Below, one piece after another: positions 13,405-14,559 of a stretch of DNA of 14,559 nt. Within the stretch, counting starts at the first letter, position 1. Each line of letters begins with the position of its first letter. The DNA comes from JBDHZU01 sp039812085 (lineage in GTDB: Bacteria; Actinomycetota; Actinomycetes; S36-B12; UBA10799): the NCBI GenBank assembly GCA_039812085.1, contig JBDHZU010000039.1, positions 1 to 14,559 on the forward strand. The letters run 5' to 3'. The notes under the pieces were generated by a model. The model worked only from the letters and a program-made list of their open reading frames with translations, ran no database searches and was not told the DNA's origin. The position numbers and the translations under genes are program-made.

Positions 13405-13772
13405 GAGATTCCTTCCTTGGTTGCATCAGATGCGACTGCATCCGTGCGATGGGTTGTCGGGGACGCCGCTGGCGACTGGCCAGCAGCAACGAGAGCTTGT
13501 TGATGCAAGGCAACGACTTGCAGTCGGATATCGCTGCGCTGACGGACTGGTCCTGGCCACGGCAGGCGAACGTCATCGACCGATTCGTCTGTCGTTACCT
13601 GCAGCACCAACGCCTCGGTATCGACCCCGACCGTTCGGGCACTGGTGGCATTTGGTTGGACAAGTTGCGCCAACAACAACGAGTCATCGGCGTGATCAGC
13701 GTTCATGTGTTGGCACACGGCTTCGACCACATCCGGGGTCAGCCAGTCAGCGCTGTTCGTGGAGTTCGTCAT
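13401..13772 (-). CDS. DUF2470 (HugZ C-terminal-like) protein, haem-utilisation related
   Basis: A 123-residue protein matching DUF2470, the domain that forms the C-terminal part of HugZ/HutZ-type haem-degrading proteins. The clearest motif is HMNADHADD (22-30), with His22 and His27. Here it stands alone, without the FMN-binding split-barrel half found in full HugZ proteins, and has a 40-residue low-complexity C-terminal tail (AAGQSPAASPTTHRT). No signal peptide is present, so it is cytosolic, although both operon neighbours encode secreted proteins. Its ATG overlaps the upstream gene's stop by one base (TGATG), and its own TGA overlaps the HtaA-domain gene's ATG. Function in iron release from haem is inferred from family and context. 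Confidence 0.82.
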   Translation of the reverse strand: MTNSTNSADWLTPDVVEAVCQHMNADHADDSLLLAQLVQPNATSARTVGVDTEALVLQVTTDESVDDVRLPWPGPVRQRSDIRLQVVALHQQALVAAGQSPAASPTTHRTDAVASDATKEGIS

Positions 13773-14559
13773 CAGGACGCCTTGAACGACACGGGGACGA
13801 ACACATCAAGACTGCGATCTGACGAACGTGTGTGATCAGCTCGTGTGACGACGACGCAGGCAACCTTGCGGCAATCAGTCGAACCGATCATGGCCTGCAC
13901 ATTCAGCGTGACGGAGAACGTTCCACCCTTGCCGTACGGCTTAGCGATTGCCTTGCCATAGCTGGGGGGATTCGAAGAAATCCATACGCTGGAATGACTG
14001 CTGCCATCGGTGTCTGCTCCACCACCACACGGTGTGGGTAGTTGCCCTGCTGGTGGGCGGACGCAGAAGGCTACGTAGATGCCTTTCGACATGTCGTAGC
14101 CGCTGCCAGTGACGGTGAGCGTCGTGCCGGTCGGATTGAGGCCAGTGGTGCGATTGACCTTCAGTTGCAGACCAGTCGTGGGCTTTGTCGTTGGTGCTTT
14201 GCTGCTGCCCGTCGATGGTGCGCTGGTTGTCGAGTTCGTAGATGGCGTCGATGACGAGTGGGAACTGGACGAACTGGTCGGTGAACTCTGGTTCGAACTG
14301 TTGGTGCCCGTGGTGTGCGACGACGTTCCCTGGTTGAGCACATTGCCGGTCGCATCAGGAGTCGCATTTGCACTATCGGCAGATGTGCTTGCCGATGCAC
14401 TTGACGACGACGGTGTGCCATCCGTGATAAGTGACGAATCAGGAATAGGAGTGGCACTCACAGTTTCCGCAGCGGAAACGAGTTGTCCATCGTCACCATT
14501 GCTGGCCAGCGAGGTGACAGCGACTGAGCCAGCAGTGACGGCCACGATGATGCCGCCAA
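13772..14559 (-). CDS. Secreted Ser/Thr-rich protein with an Ig-like (neocarzinostatin-like) domain, 5' end beyond the window
   Basis: The frame is open to the right edge. A GTG at 14545 is a possible start, but the codons before it continue a hydrophobic run (GGIIVAVTAGSVAVTSLA), so the true signal peptide or anchor probably begins outside the window. About 80 Ser/Thr/Asn-rich residues follow, likely a flexible and possibly glycosylated stalk. The C-terminal domain (last 130 residues) has LTVTGSGYDMSKGIYVAFC, ending DCRKVACVVVTRADHTRSSD and DVFVPVSF, with four cysteines suited to two disulfides. Its pattern resembles the neocarzinostatin-type Ig fold and the central domain of the HtaA-domain protein. 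It is the first visible gene of the operon, overlapping DUF2470. Secreted partners of this kind, from memory, accompany HtaA proteins. Confidence 0.72.
   Translation of the reverse strand, partial: GGIIVAVTAGSVAVTSLASNGDDGQLVSAAETVSATPIPDSSLITDGTPSSSSASASTSADSANATPDATGNVLNQGTSSHTTGTNSSNQSSPTSSSSSHSSSTPSTNSTTSAPSTGSSKAPTTKPTTGLQLKVNRTTGLNPTGTTLTVTGSGYDMSKGIYVAFCVRPPAGQLPTPCGGGADTDGSSHSSVWISSNPPSYGKAIAKPYGKGGTFSVTLNVQAMIGSTDCRKVACVVVTRADHTRSSDRSLDVFVPVSFKAS

Noticed and set aside
14161..14457. Ser/Thr-rich stretch as a repeat array
   Set aside because: The coding DNA is low-complexity but has no regular repeat unit or spacer pattern. It is better explained as a flexible protein stalk.

Overview
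The window looks like chromosomal DNA of an actinomycete (Actinomycetota) with only moderate GC by eye. The evidence is a bldC-type regulator next to a DUF3073 gene and purM-purF, a tRNA-Glu/Asp/Phe cluster with no encoded CCA ends, an HtaA-domain protein, and frequent GTG/TTG starts. The purF N-terminus also closely resembles, from memory, that of high-GC actinomycetes. There is no sign of phage, insertion sequences, integrase or CRISPR. Most of the window is ordinary core chromosome, with one accessory-looking block at the right edge.

Left part (1-5006): the tail of an unidentified plus-strand gene meets a minus-strand pair that overlaps by 4 bases, a GCS2-family carboxylate-amine ligase followed by an M20 amidohydrolase. 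Divergent from them is a plus-strand tRNA-Glu, tRNA-Asp, tRNA-Phe cluster with a hairpin in each spacer, then a small exported protein. A bidirectional terminator separates that protein from a minus-strand APC-family amino acid permease.

Middle (5007-8518): two plus-strand genes for exported cell-envelope enzymes follow, an SGNH hydrolase and an L,D-transpeptidase with a peptidoglycan-binding domain. They end at a 19-bp perfect terminator stem. A small plus-strand ORF then collides tail-to-tail, in a shared CTAG, with a minus-strand alpha/beta hydrolase. The hydrolase is translationally coupled to DUF3073 and carries Asp where the usual Ser nucleophile should be.

Right part (8515-14559): bldC diverges from DUF3073 and abuts purM tail-to-tail with no gap. 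purF and purM overlap by 4 bases and encode the first and fifth steps of purine synthesis. purF appears to have a promoter placed so that its mRNA would start at the GTG codon. Upstream of purF, past a terminator, is a tightly overlapping minus-strand operon: a secreted Ser/Thr-rich protein cut by the window edge, a DUF2470 protein, and an HtaA-domain protein with an Ig-like and a fibronectin-III-like domain. This resembles haem-acquisition loci, but the residues that normally bind haem in HtaA are not evident.

The most unusual points are the variant HtaA/DUF2470 operon, the ligase/amidohydrolase pair, the Asp-nucleophile hydrolase, and a recurring TANNNT element 6-7 bases before GTG starts, which suggests leaderless transcripts. 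I saw no clear new defence or mobile system.
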